Source: Bacteroidales bacterium
Lineage (GTDB): Bacteria > Bacteroidota > Bacteroidia > Bacteroidales > F082
Reading direction: 5' to 3'
Assembly (NCBI GenBank): GCA_017427985.1
Contig: JAFRRS010000004.1
Location: 248,001 to 312,000 of the forward strand
Length of the DNA: 64,000 bases
Shown here one piece after another: positions 46,660 through 55,831 of this stretch. The notes under the pieces are model-generated. The model was not told the origin of the DNA. It did no database searches and saw only the letters and a program-made list of their open reading frames with translations. Position numbers and translations under genes: made by a program. Within the stretch, counting starts at the first letter, position 1. Each line of letters opens with the position of its first letter.

Positions 46660-47943
46660 ATGAGTAAAATTCAGGATGACGACAAGCTTTATTCTTTTTT
46701 GAAATATTTTGTGGATTTTCACACATACCGCAGTTTCAGGAGGTTTAAGATAATCGGGAAGGAGAACATCCCTGCTGAAGGAGCGTGTGTTTTCGGCTCA
46801 AACCATTGCAACACTTTGATGGACGCTCTGGTGCTTCTCGCCACGTCGCGAAAGAAGAAGGTCTTTATTGCGAGAGGCGATATTTTCAGCAATCCGCATA
46901 CGGCTAAGATATTGAAATGGCTGCGAATCCTGCCTATTTTCAGAATCCGTGACGGCATCGGGGCGGTGCGCGACAAAAACGGCGACACCATCGAACAGGC
47001 TGTCGACGTGATGCATGACGAGGTGCCGTTGTACCTCTTTCCTGAGGCAGCCCACCGCACCAAACACTCGCTCCGCCAGCTGAGCAAGGGCATTTTCCAT
47101 ATTGCACTCGACGCGAACCGCCGCTTCGGACATGAGAAACCTGTTTTTATTGTGCCCGTTGGCTTGGAATATGGCGACTATTTCCGTTTCCGCTCGACGA
47201 TTTTGGTGAGCTATGGCAAGCCAATCAACGTGACGGAATTTGTGAAGGAACACGAAGGCGAAAACGAGGCTGTGATTATCAATGAATTGAAGGCGATTCT
47301 CACACAAAGGATGTCGGAACTCATCTCGTTTGTGCCTGACGATGAAGACTATGACGCCATCTGGGAGATGACAAAGATAAAGTCGGGACGACTGCCGATA
47401 ACGCAGAAAAAACAGCTTGAGAGAAACAAACGTTTTATTTCTAAGATTTTGAAATTCAAGGAGAAAGAACCTGAAAAATCAAAAGATCTTTTCCAAAAAG
47501 TAATGGAGTTCACAAAACACAGGAAAGAACACGGCATTTCTGTAAGTTCCGTGGCGATGCGTGTCCCGTTTTGGAGAACGCTTTGGAAGACGTTTATGGT
47601 GCTTCTCGGATTGCCCATTTTTGTGGCTGCCGCTGCCGTGTCAAGCCCGATCTGGATTGCGGCATGGTTTATACTTAAAAACTTGAAAGACAAGGCTTTC
47701 CGTAACACTGTGAACGTGTGCGTAGAACTCATTTTGCATCCGCTTATCATGGCGACGGGCGTGACGCTGCTGTTCTGTCTTGTGCCTTGGAAATTCGCAG
47801 CGTTAGGCTCAATTTTCCTGTATTACAGCTATGTTTTTTACTTCGATTACAGCGAGTACGTGCGACTCTGGACGTCCGATTTGCGCTGGGTTTTCAACAA
47901 GAATCTGAGAAGAGAATTCAAGGAATTGGATTTGTTCAATTAA
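46660..47943 (+). CDS. PlsC-like glycerolipid acyltransferase
   Basis: This 427-residue protein has the acyltransferase motif SNHCNTLMDALVLL (His and Asp five residues apart, as in the yeast Gpt2/Sct1-like branch), RGDIFSNPHTAKIL, IRDGIGAVRDKNG and FPEAAHRTKHSLRQLSKG (motif III). After a charged helical region, three or four membrane helices follow from about residue 300 (FMVLLGLPIFVAAAAVSSPIWIAAW). It probably acylates glycerol-phosphate or lysophosphatidate in phospholipid synthesis. It is monocistronic with its own promoter and a terminator at 47961. Confidence 0.85.
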   Translation: MSKIQDDDKLYSFLKYFVDFHTYRSFRRFKIIGKENIPAEGACVFGSNHCNTLMDALVLLATSRKKKVFIARGDIFSNPHTAKILKWLRILPIFRIRDGIGAVRDKNGDTIEQAVDVMHDEVPLYLFPEAAHRTKHSLRQLSKGIFHIALDANRRFGHEKPVFIVPVGLEYGDYFRFRSTILVSYGKPINVTEFVKEHEGENEAVIINELKAILTQRMSELISFVPDDEDYDAIWEMTKIKSGRLPITQKKQLERNKRFISKILKFKEKEPEKSKDLFQKVMEFTKHRKEHGISVSSVAMRVPFWRTLWKTFMVLLGLPIFVAAAAVSSPIWIAAWFILKNLKDKAFRNTVNVCVELILHPLIMATGVTLLFCLVPWKFAALGSIFLYYSYVFYFDYSEYVRLWTSDLRWVFNKNLRREFKELDLFN

Positions 47944-47960
47944 TTTATATTTATTTAAAA

Positions 47961-48000
47961 AAAAGTCTTATTTTTGTCGATTAATAAAAATAAGGCTTTT
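47961..48000 (+). terminator. Terminator of the acyltransferase gene
   Basis: 15-bp arms (47961-47975 and 47986-48000, one mismatch or wobble) around a 10-nt loop, followed by TTTG. The left arm holds TATTTTTG (47969-47976), a -7 match that may serve the downstream exopolysaccharide operon. Confidence 0.75.
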
Positions 48001-48081
48001 TTTGTTGGTTCGCATCTGTGACCCAAGTGGCGAAGCCGTGTAAGGATGTTTTGTAATTGTTTAATAGTCAATAATTTAAAA

Positions 48082-49512
48082 ATGAAAAATATTTTCAAAG
48101 GTTTGCGTCCGTTTCAGAAAGCTGAACTCTTGATAATGATGGTTCTGGCTTTCGTGATACCATTTCACTGGTTTGCGGCGCAGTGCGGCGAGGTGGCTTT
48201 GCTCGTTTGCGTTGTTTTTAAAGTCATTTTTGACCAGAAATTCAGTCTTAACAAAGAGCAGCTGAAATTCAAATGGGCTTATATCATTTTTGCCTTGACA
48301 TGGGTCATCTATCTTGTCGGGATGATTTATTCGGACAACCAGTCGGTGGGATGGGCGCAGGTCAGCAAGAAGCTCGGTTTCCTGATTTTCCCGATGATTT
48401 TCATCTTCTCTGACATGTCGTATATGAACAAGGAAAGACTGAAAGCCATAGGTTTTTCTCTTGTCGCGGGCTGTATCATGTTTTTCTTCATGAACCTGTT
48501 TTATGCAATTTATGACGTGATTTTCAACGGCGCAACAACTTCAAGGTTTTTCGACCAGAGTTTGATGAAGCTTTATTATGTGCATCATAGTTATCTCTCG
48601 ATGTACGCCAGCCTTGGCTTGATGTTTTGTTTCATGGAGATTTTTGAAAATGAAAATCGTAAAATAAAGATAATCAGCATAATAGCATATATCATCCTCG
48701 TTGTTTTCATCATTTTGGTGAGGTCGCGTGCCGGCTTGATTTGGATGGTTTTGTTATTTGTTTTGCAATGGATCAGCCTTACTTTCATCATGAAAAAGAA
48801 GAAAATGGGGTTGATAATGGGCGGCGTTTTCGTGATAGCTGTCATCGGGGCGTGTCTGGCTTTTCCTTCAAGCGTTTCAAGAATCACGGAAACGGTCAGT
48901 AATATCAAGTCAGAACATTCTTCCGACCATCGTCTGGTGCAGTTTAAAGGATATAAATCGGTTTTGGAGGAAAACTGGCTTTTTGGTGTCGGAACAGGCG
49001 ACAGAACCGAGGCGACACAAGCAGCTTACCATAAATACAAAGACAAAATTGTCGAGATAATCACCCCGAAAATGGCGGCAGAAATCGATGATGTTATCAA
49101 CGATTATTACTATGAGCCGGATGAAAAGATGCGTAACGATATGATGGCAAAGGCTGTGAAACTTGGTGTTGACCCTGAAATCATTTCGGCGTATCTTGTT
49201 GAATATCAATTTATAAGATTTGCAATCGACAAAGAGATAAATGCGCATAACATGTTTTTTGAGACGATAATAAGCGTCGGAATCATAGGATTGCTGCTTT
49301 TGCTTGCATATTTTGTGATTCCGCTGGTGCTTTGGATTAGATTGAAGAAATTTGACATGTTATATTTCTCGTTTTTGCTGATGATAGGCTTGAATGCCTT
49401 GTTCGAATCGATTTTTGAGGTGCAGTTGGGAATAATTTTCTTCTGTTTCTTTAATGCTTTATTGTTTTACATGTCATTTCGACCTAATAACAGTTTAGAG
49501 TTGAAAGCTTAG
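48082..49512 (+). CDS. O-antigen ligase/polymerase family protein (Wzy or WaaL type)
   Basis: The product is 476 residues from the ATG MKNIFKGLRPFQKAELL. It has about ten to twelve membrane helices, a large outer loop (residues about 285-390, holding HRLVQFKGYKSVLEENWLFGVGTGDR) and then NAHNMFFETIISVGIIGLLLLL. This loop with GVGTGDR and the NAHN motif fits the Wzy_C/O-antigen ligase superfamily. It joins or polymerises polysaccharide units at the periplasmic face. First gene of the plus-strand operon. The last residues (NSLELKA) are encoded by a TTTAGAGTT-type repeat. Confidence 0.85.
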   Translation: MKNIFKGLRPFQKAELLIMMVLAFVIPFHWFAAQCGEVALLVCVVFKVIFDQKFSLNKEQLKFKWAYIIFALTWVIYLVGMIYSDNQSVGWAQVSKKLGFLIFPMIFIFSDMSYMNKERLKAIGFSLVAGCIMFFFMNLFYAIYDVIFNGATTSRFFDQSLMKLYYVHHSYLSMYASLGLMFCFMEIFENENRKIKIISIIAYIILVVFIILVRSRAGLIWMVLLFVLQWISLTFIMKKKKMGLIMGGVFVIAVIGACLAFPSSVSRITETVSNIKSEHSSDHRLVQFKGYKSVLEENWLFGVGTGDRTEATQAAYHKYKDKIVEIITPKMAAEIDDVINDYYYEPDEKMRNDMMAKAVKLGVDPEIISAYLVEYQFIRFAIDKEINAHNMFFETIISVGIIGLLLLLAYFVIPLVLWIRLKKFDMLYFSFLLMIGLNALFESIFEVQLGIIFFCFFNALLFYMSFRPNNSLELKA

Positions 49513-49524
49513 AGTTTAGAGTAG
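49492..49524. repeat. TTTAGAGT-type repeat across the 3' end of the ligase gene
   Basis: Three TTTAGAGT or CTTAGAGT-like units run over the stop codon of the ligase/polymerase gene (49510-49512) into the gap. Confidence 0.5.
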
Positions 49525-49555
49525 TTGACAGGTTTAGAATTTAAAAGTTTTTGAT

Positions 49556-51262
49556 ATGAAAAAGTATTTGGTTATTGTTGCTTTGATGCTGGCGGCTTTA
49601 TGTGCGCGAGCTCAGGAGTTGCAGATTCCGTTGAACGACGATTATGAGATGGAGATTCAGACGGCGGCATACAGCTCCGATTATCTGTTTCACACTGCGA
49701 TGCGAGGCTGGAGCGAGTCGAAGTTTAAGGATATCATCAATCTCGACAGTGTCAACGAGTTTTATAGGATTAAAATCAATAAAAAGGGAAGATTTTCGAA
49801 TTATATCTTGAATTCAATCTTGAACGACGACTTCATCAAGATAAAGAACGATGATTATTATGTTGCTATCAATCCTTACATAGACTTTCAGGTCGGTTCT
49901 GACGGTCATCGAACCACTTGGGTGAACACTCGAGGCGCGGAAATCAAAGGAACCATTGACAAATATTTCGCATTTTACATGAATATTCGCGAAAATCAGG
50001 CGGTTTTCCCGATGTATATTGACGATTATATTGTTAAAAACAGAGTTGTTCCGGGTCAGGGATGGTCGAAGAGGTTTCACGAGAAAGGTTTTGACTACAC
50101 AAATGCTTCGGCATACGTGGCTGTGCGTCCGGTTTCTTGGTTTAACGCCACTTTGGGCTATGGAAAGAACTTTATTGGCGATGGCTATCGTTCTATGATG
50201 TTGTCGGACAATGCTTTTGCATATCCTTACCTAAAGCTTACCGCTGACTTTTGGCGTATTCAATACACCTGTTTGTATGCCCAGATGACCGACAGAAACA
50301 CTGTTTTGGCTGACAATACCTACGCTCGCAAGTGGGCTGTGATACATTATCTGGATTTTGCGGTCACAAAACGCTTGAACGTGGGATTATTCGACGCTCT
50401 GGTTGCATCGGCGCAAACGCATAAGAAGGTTGTGGTGCCTGTTAATGACACTACGACAACCACCGCAACAATAGACATGCGCAGAGGCTTTGATTTTCAG
50501 TATATTAACCCGATAATATTCCTTCGCTCGGCAGAATATTATGCAGGCAATTCGCCGGACAACGCACTTTTGGGCATCAACGTCAGCTATATTTTAGGCA
50601 AGCATACTACCATTTACGGACAGTTTGTGCTCGACGAAATGACGGTGAAGAGATTCATTGCCATAAAAGGCTATTCAGGCAACAAACAGTCATATCAGCT
50701 CGGTGTTAAGAGCTACGATTGTTTTGGTGTGAAAAATCTCTTTTTGCAGTTGGAAGGCAATATTGTGAGGCCTTATATGTATTCGCATACGCCGCAGGGT
50801 ACTGAAAATGCTGTCGGAGAAGACAATTACGCACATTACAACGAGCCTTTGGCGCATCCATGGGGCGGCAACCTCTGGGAGATGGTGGCAAGAGCGCAAT
50901 ACAACTGGAATCGCTGGTATTTCCAGTATAAGCTGAACTACGGACAGTATGGCGACGACTGGGATGTGGAAAACAACGTTTGGGCAAACTACGGACATAG
51001 TGTTTACAACGACTACAATACAGCCATTCAGATAGACGGCTATGACACCAACGACGGACATTTTCTTCTGACGGGAAGGAAAACCACGGTAATGCTGAAT
51101 GATGTGATAGTGTCGTATCTGGTGAATCCGGCTTATAACATGAATGTTTTTGCCGAAGTGACGCACCGCAGTTTCAAAGCTCAAGGTCTTGACGACCAGA
51201 GTGATTTTATCTTCAGTTTTGGAATAAGGACGAGTTTGGACAGAAAATATTACGATTTTTAA
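49556..51262 (+). CDS. Outer membrane beta-barrel protein, Wzi/RemB-like
   Basis: This 568-residue protein has signal peptide MKKYLVIVALMLAALCARAQ. The mature part is rich in aromatic, alternating strands: VAINPYIDFQVGSDG, YFAFYMNIRENQAVFP, WFNATLGYGKNFIGDGYRSMMLSDN, FDFQYINPIIFLRSAEYYAGNSPDNALLG and YNMNVFAEVTHRSF. The GKNFIGDGYRSMMLSDNA and NPIIFLRSAEY segments resemble RemB/Wzi-like capsule assembly proteins of Bacteroidota. Being second in a polysaccharide operon it may help attach or export the polymer. The family call is tentative. Confidence 0.5.
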   Translation: MKKYLVIVALMLAALCARAQELQIPLNDDYEMEIQTAAYSSDYLFHTAMRGWSESKFKDIINLDSVNEFYRIKINKKGRFSNYILNSILNDDFIKIKNDDYYVAINPYIDFQVGSDGHRTTWVNTRGAEIKGTIDKYFAFYMNIRENQAVFPMYIDDYIVKNRVVPGQGWSKRFHEKGFDYTNASAYVAVRPVSWFNATLGYGKNFIGDGYRSMMLSDNAFAYPYLKLTADFWRIQYTCLYAQMTDRNTVLADNTYARKWAVIHYLDFAVTKRLNVGLFDALVASAQTHKKVVVPVNDTTTTTATIDMRRGFDFQYINPIIFLRSAEYYAGNSPDNALLGINVSYILGKHTTIYGQFVLDEMTVKRFIAIKGYSGNKQSYQLGVKSYDCFGVKNLFLQLEGNIVRPYMYSHTPQGTENAVGEDNYAHYNEPLAHPWGGNLWEMVARAQYNWNRWYFQYKLNYGQYGDDWDVENNVWANYGHSVYNDYNTAIQIDGYDTNDGHFLLTGRKTTVMLNDVIVSYLVNPAYNMNVFAEVTHRSFKAQGLDDQSDFIFSFGIRTSLDRKYYDF

Positions 51263-51265
51263 CAG

Positions 51266-52519
51266 ATGAAAATATTGCTGTCGCTTCCGCCGAATCTTGT
51301 CGGTTCGTTTCATGAGATAACGGGCTTGTCGCGCGATGAGTTTTTCTGCGCGTCCGACCCGATAGGACACCGTGTGGGCTCGGGAGGCGGCAGCGTGTGG
51401 CTTTTGGAGAGAAGCGGAGCGTCGGGCAAGAAGATTCTGATTCACGCTGGAGGCGAGTCGAGGCGTTTGCCGTCGTATTCCACTTCGGGCAAGGTTTTGA
51501 CACCAATTCCGGAGTTTGATACAAGTCTGTTGGAGATGCAGCTGCCGTTGTATAAAGAGATAATGCAAAAAGCGCCGGAAAATGTCAACACATTGATTGC
51601 AAGCGGCGACGTTTTCATCAGGACTTCGGAAGCTTTGGACGAGATTCCAGACGCCGATGTGATATGCTACGGATTGGAGGTAGAGCCCGAACTTGCCAAG
51701 AATCACGGTGTGTTTGCGATGAGCAAGGACAAGGGTCTTGAACTTGACTTCATGATGCAGAAACCATCATTGGAACGTCTGGAGGAAGTGAAAACGACGC
51801 ATAACTATTTGATGGACATAGGTTTGTGGCTGTTGAGCGACAAAGCCGTTGAAATGTTGGGAAAACATTCAAAAGACGCAGAAGGAAATATCAAATATTA
51901 TGACCTTTATTCCGATTTCGGAAGATGTTTGGGAAATCATCCTGAAATTGAAGACAAAGAGCTTAACAAATTGAGTGTCAGGATTTTACCGTTGAAAGGC
52001 GGTGAGTTTTACCATTATGGCACAAGTCGTGAACTGATTTCGTCGACGATGGCGGTTTTAGGGCAGAAAAAGTCTGTTTTTACTCAAAATTGTGTTGTGG
52101 AAACTGGTTTCTCTGAAAAAAACACGAATATTTGGATAGAAAATAGCTTCATTGGAAAAAATTGGACGATTTCAGAGAATAACATCATAACAGGAGTTCC
52201 AGAAAATGATTGGAAAATCAGCTTGAAACCAGGCGACTGCCTAGACATTGTGCCGCTTGGCGAGAATTCGTTTGTGGCAAGACCTTATGGATTCAACGAG
52301 CAGTTCAAATACGTCGATGCTGGTGAGGAAGACGCGTTTAAAGTGAAGGCATTTCCTGTTGTTGACGATGTTGAGGAGTTGGGAAAGGCGGTGAATAAGA
52401 TTCTGGGTGGAGAAAACGTAAGCGGTTTATATCCAATGGTTTCCGCTGAGGAAATTTTGAATCGGGCTAATTTGAAAAGGCTTTTTGAGCAACAAAAATC
52501 ATATCATGATGGAGTTTAA
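51266..52519 (+). CDS. Fucose-1-phosphate guanylyltransferase, N-terminal half of a split Fkp
   Basis: This 417-residue protein starts MKILLSLPPNLVGSFHEITG, with the pyrophosphorylase loop HAGGESRRLPSYSTSGKVLTP (residues 60-80), LIASGDVFIRTSEALDEIPDADVICYG, YYDLYSDFGRCLG and GGEFYHYGTSRELISSTM. All align by eye with the front half of Bacteroides Fkp, which makes GDP-L-fucose from fucose-1-phosphate. The end NRANLKRLFEQQKSYHDGV stops where Fkp enters its helical linker. The kinase follows with a 14-bp overlap in another frame. Confidence 0.88.
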   Translation: MKILLSLPPNLVGSFHEITGLSRDEFFCASDPIGHRVGSGGGSVWLLERSGASGKKILIHAGGESRRLPSYSTSGKVLTPIPEFDTSLLEMQLPLYKEIMQKAPENVNTLIASGDVFIRTSEALDEIPDADVICYGLEVEPELAKNHGVFAMSKDKGLELDFMMQKPSLERLEEVKTTHNYLMDIGLWLLSDKAVEMLGKHSKDAEGNIKYYDLYSDFGRCLGNHPEIEDKELNKLSVRILPLKGGEFYHYGTSRELISSTMAVLGQKKSVFTQNCVVETGFSEKNTNIWIENSFIGKNWTISENNIITGVPENDWKISLKPGDCLDIVPLGENSFVARPYGFNEQFKYVDAGEEDAFKVKAFPVVDDVEELGKAVNKILGGENVSGLYPMVSAEEILNRANLKRLFEQQKSYHDGV

Positions 52520-53696
52520 AGAGTTGGAGGAGCGGTTGACGGCGTCGGCGTTGGCGGATTTGCAGATGCCACGATGTGATGTGTATTCCGACCAGATTGT
52601 GTGGAGCCGTTCTCCGGTGCGCATCGACCTGGCAGGAGGTTGGACCGACACACCTCCGTATTGCCTGATGGAAGGCGGCTCGGTGGTGAATATCGCTATC
52701 GAGTTGAACGGGCAGCAGCCGATACAAGTGTACGTGAAGCCGTCGAAAGAGCTTCGTATAGTGTTGAGGTCCATCGACTTGGGTGCCATGGAGCTCATTA
52801 CAAACTTTGATGAGGTTTGTGACTTCAGGAAAGTCGGTTCGCCGTTCAGCATACCAAAGGCGGCGCTCGCCCTTACGGGCTTCGCGCCGAAGTTCTGCCA
52901 GAAAAAATATGCTTCGTTGCAACAGCAGCTGAGCGAGTTCGGGTGCGGAATGGAGATAACGCTGCTATCGGCGATACCGGCAGGAAGCGGTTTGGGCACC
53001 TCGTCGGTGCTGTCAGCCACGGTGCTTGCGGCGTTGTCGGATTTCTGCAAACTTGGATGGGACAAGACAACAGTCTGCAACAAGACACTGATTCTTGAGC
53101 AGTTGCTGACAACGGGCGGCGGTTGGCAAGACCAGTACGGCGGTGTCTGTCATGGCGTGAAGCTGCTCGAAACGAAAGCGGGATACGACCAGACACCCGT
53201 CGTGCGCTGGCTGCCGGATTATCTGTTCACGAAGCCGGAATACAAGTCGAGCCATCTATTGTATTACACGGGAATCACTCGTACTGCCAAAGGAATACTC
53301 GCCGAGATAGTCAAGAAAATGTTTGTCAGGGACGAGGCTAACATGGCATTGCTTGCCGAGATAAAAAATCATGCGACAGAGATGTTTGATGTGATACAAA
53401 AGAATGATTATCAGGGCTTTGGAAAGATGATTGCCAAGACATGGGAGCAAAACAAGCGTCTTGACAGCGGCACTAATCCAGCGGAAGTGGAGGCGATTTT
53501 GAAAAAGATCCACGATTATTGCATCGGGTATAAGTTGCCTGGAGCTGGCGGCGGCGGTTTCATTTACATGGTGGCGAAAGACGATTTCGCGGCAGCGGAG
53601 ATTAAAAAAGTCTTGACACAGAATCCGCCGAATGAAAGGGCTCGTTTTGTGGATATGCGGCTGAGCGAGAACGGGTTAGAGGTGACAAGAAGTTGA
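52506..53696 (+). CDS. L-fucokinase (GHMP), C-terminal half of a split Fkp
   Basis: The product is 396 residues from ATG ATG at 52506, inside the end of the previous gene. GHMP motifs: SPVRIDLAGGWTDTPPY (residues 36-52), AIPAGSGLGTSSVLSAT and KLPGAGGGGFIYMVAKD, with LLTTGGGWQDQYGG and LLYYTGITRTAKGILAEIV as in Fkp. It phosphorylates L-fucose at C1. Residues 1-25 replace a linker of more than 100 residues in ordinary Fkp. Together with its neighbour it provides GDP-fucose by salvage. Confidence 0.88.
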   Translation: MMEFKELEERLTASALADLQMPRCDVYSDQIVWSRSPVRIDLAGGWTDTPPYCLMEGGSVVNIAIELNGQQPIQVYVKPSKELRIVLRSIDLGAMELITNFDEVCDFRKVGSPFSIPKAALALTGFAPKFCQKKYASLQQQLSEFGCGMEITLLSAIPAGSGLGTSSVLSATVLAALSDFCKLGWDKTTVCNKTLILEQLLTTGGGWQDQYGGVCHGVKLLETKAGYDQTPVVRWLPDYLFTKPEYKSSHLLYYTGITRTAKGILAEIVKKMFVRDEANMALLAEIKNHATEMFDVIQKNDYQGFGKMIAKTWEQNKRLDSGTNPAEVEAILKKIHDYCIGYKLPGAGGGGFIYMVAKDDFAAAEIKKVLTQNPPNERARFVDMRLSENGLEVTRS

Positions 53697-53720
53697 TTTT
53701 GAAAATAAACTATTAAAAAT

Positions 53721-54626
53721 ATGACAATCAGAAGAAAAATCACGGATTTTATCCAGGCTATCATGATGAAAAACAGTTTTACGGCTGATTTGGTTATGCG
53801 AGTGAGCTACAGACATCATTCGGGACATAAATTGAACTTGAAAAATCCCCAGACATGGTCGGAAAAGCTGATTTGGCTCAACAAATACTGGCAGCCTGAG
53901 CTGAAGTCGATAGGCGCGGACAAATATGCAGCCCGTGATTATATCAAAAGCAAGGGTCTTGACGATATCCTGCTTGAACTTTACGGCGCTTGGAATGATG
54001 CCGACAAGATTGATTTTGAATCACTTCCGCAACGTTTTGTGATGAAATGTAATCACGGATGCGGCTATAACATCATCGTTGAGGACAAGAGCAAACTTGA
54101 TGTGAAAAAAAGCATCAAACAGCTGAAGGAATGGATGAAAGTGGACTGGGGCGAAAAAACTCCTGAAAGGCATTATCACTACATCAAGCCGATGATAATC
54201 TGCGAGCAGTTTTTGCCTGTCAAGGATTATCGCGATGTTAAAGATTACAAAGTACATTGTTTTAATGGCGAGCCGAAGTTTATTGGCGTGTGCTACGACC
54301 GCGACATTGTTACCCGCCACTCGAAAGGAGCTATTTACTCGACCGACTGGAAACGTCTGTTTTTATTGAAAGATGACGACCCGAATGATGGTGGAAATGT
54401 CGAAAAACCTGAGGCTTTGGAAAAGATTCTCGAGGTCGCAAAGAAGCTCTCGGAAGGCATTCCGTATGTGAGAGTCGACTTGTACGCTGTGGGAGAAAGG
54501 GTGTTCTTTGGCGAACTGACATTCTCTCCTGACGGCAACGTTTTAGACCGTGAATACACTTACGAAACGACCGTCGAGATGGGCAAATACATTGATTTAC
54601 CTGAAAAAATAAGCAGAAAATGGTAA
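53721..54626 (+). CDS. TupA-like ATP-grasp ligase
   Basis: The product is 301 residues. N-terminal marks: NLKNPQTWSEKLIWLNKY and ADKYAARDYIKSKG; the ATP-binding part has QRFVMKCNHGCGYNIIVEDK; later CEQFLPVKDYRDVKDYKVHCFNGEPKF and the metal-site strand YVRVDLYAVGERVFFGELTFSPDGN. This is the ATPgrasp_TupA family (PF14305), named for TupA of teichuronopeptide synthesis, where amino acids are joined to a uronic acid polymer. ATP-grasp enzymes form amide bonds through acyl-phosphates. It overlaps the opine dehydrogenase gene by 7 bp, so the two are made together. Confidence 0.85.
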   Translation: MTIRRKITDFIQAIMMKNSFTADLVMRVSYRHHSGHKLNLKNPQTWSEKLIWLNKYWQPELKSIGADKYAARDYIKSKGLDDILLELYGAWNDADKIDFESLPQRFVMKCNHGCGYNIIVEDKSKLDVKKSIKQLKEWMKVDWGEKTPERHYHYIKPMIICEQFLPVKDYRDVKDYKVHCFNGEPKFIGVCYDRDIVTRHSKGAIYSTDWKRLFLLKDDDPNDGGNVEKPEALEKILEVAKKLSEGIPYVRVDLYAVGERVFFGELTFSPDGNVLDREYTYETTVEMGKYIDLPEKISRKW

Positions 54627-55831
54627 AAAAGAAACAACTTGTTGTCTGTGGAGGCGGCAGCAGTGCGCACACGCTGATTCCGTTTTTGAAAGACTCCGAC
54701 TTTGAGGTGTCGATTTTCACTTCGAAACCTGAAAAATGGCATCATACCATTGAGCTTCAATACCAATCTCCGGATGGAAAGGTGCTGCAGACATTCTCCG
54801 GACCATTGAAAAAAGCGTCGGACAATGCGGCTGAAATCATCCCTGACGCAGATTATATCGTTTTTTGCATGCCGGTTCACAAATACAGAATCGGTTTGGA
54901 GGAGATTGCGCCGTATATCAACAGAAACAAGACGGTTTTTTTAGGCACGATGTATGGTCAAGGGGGCTGGAACTGGATGGTCGACGAGATAAAAAACAAG
55001 TACTCATACGACAACATCGTGACGTTCGCTTTCGGCTTGATTCCTTGGATTGCACGGACTATCGAATACGGAAAAATAGGCGTGACATACGGCTGTAAAG
55101 CCGCTAATTATGCCGCTTGTTATCCAAAATCTTATTTCAAACAGATTGACGAGGAGTTTTTTGAGAATATTTGCAACAAATGGTTCGGAAAAGGTGCTGT
55201 GGAGCAAAGTGAAAACTTCCTTTCATTGACGTTATCGGTTGATAATCAGATAATTCACACGTCAAGATGCTTCGGACTGTATAAAGTTTGCGGGCGTTAT
55301 TGGCAAAACAAGTCGGATGTGCCAATGTTTTATAGGGATTACGACGACATTTCAGCTGATTTGCTTGCCGATTTGGACTATGATTATACAAAAATCAGGG
55401 AGGAGATTAAAGAGCGTTATCCTCAGAAAGACTTTAGATATATGCTTGATTATCTGGCACTTGAACGTTTCTCTTATCAGTCGCACAACACTGATATCAA
55501 AGAGTCTTTCATCAACTCGCAGACGCTTGTCGCCATCGGGACGCCTGTCGTTCAGAACAAGGAAGGGCTATGGGAGATTGACAAAAACTACAGGTTTTTC
55601 ATGGATGACATTTATTTTGGCAACTGCATCGCGAAATGGATTGCCGAGCAATTGAAGATCGAGGTTCCGACTATCGACGCTATTTTGCGTTGGGCGCAGA
55701 TGGTTCGCGAGGAAAGGATTATTGACGGTGCTGGACGCTTGATGGTTGATAACAAAGACCTTAGCGCGCCATATAAGTCGGGTGTGCCTTGCTATTACGG
55801 ATTTAAGAACATTGAAGATATTGTAGACTGA
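54620..55831 (+). CDS. Octopine/nopaline dehydrogenase family protein
   Basis: The product is 403 residues. The nucleotide-binding N-terminus is QLVVCGGGSSAHTLIPFL (residues 6-23), with DADYIVFCMPVHKYR and KTVFLGTMYGQGG. The helical catalytic domain has LSLTLSVDNQIIHTSRCFGLY, where His213 corresponds to the conserved His of opine dehydrogenases (PF02317). The family reductively couples the amine of an amino acid to a 2-keto acid, giving an N-(carboxyalkyl)amino acid. The substrates here are unknown. It lies between the ATP-grasp gene (7-bp overlap) and the flippase (one-base overlap). Confidence 0.8.
   Translation: MVKKKQLVVCGGGSSAHTLIPFLKDSDFEVSIFTSKPEKWHHTIELQYQSPDGKVLQTFSGPLKKASDNAAEIIPDADYIVFCMPVHKYRIGLEEIAPYINRNKTVFLGTMYGQGGWNWMVDEIKNKYSYDNIVTFAFGLIPWIARTIEYGKIGVTYGCKAANYAACYPKSYFKQIDEEFFENICNKWFGKGAVEQSENFLSLTLSVDNQIIHTSRCFGLYKVCGRYWQNKSDVPMFYRDYDDISADLLADLDYDYTKIREEIKERYPQKDFRYMLDYLALERFSYQSHNTDIKESFINSQTLVAIGTPVVQNKEGLWEIDKNYRFFMDDIYFGNCIAKWIAEQLKIEVPTIDAILRWAQMVREERIIDGAGRLMVDNKDLSAPYKSGVPCYYGFKNIEDIVD

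Noticed and set aside
50690..51706. A 338-codon minus-strand frame across the barrel protein and the fucose gene
   Set aside because: It spans two clear plus-strand genes, is rich in Arg, His and Gln, and shows no family feature.
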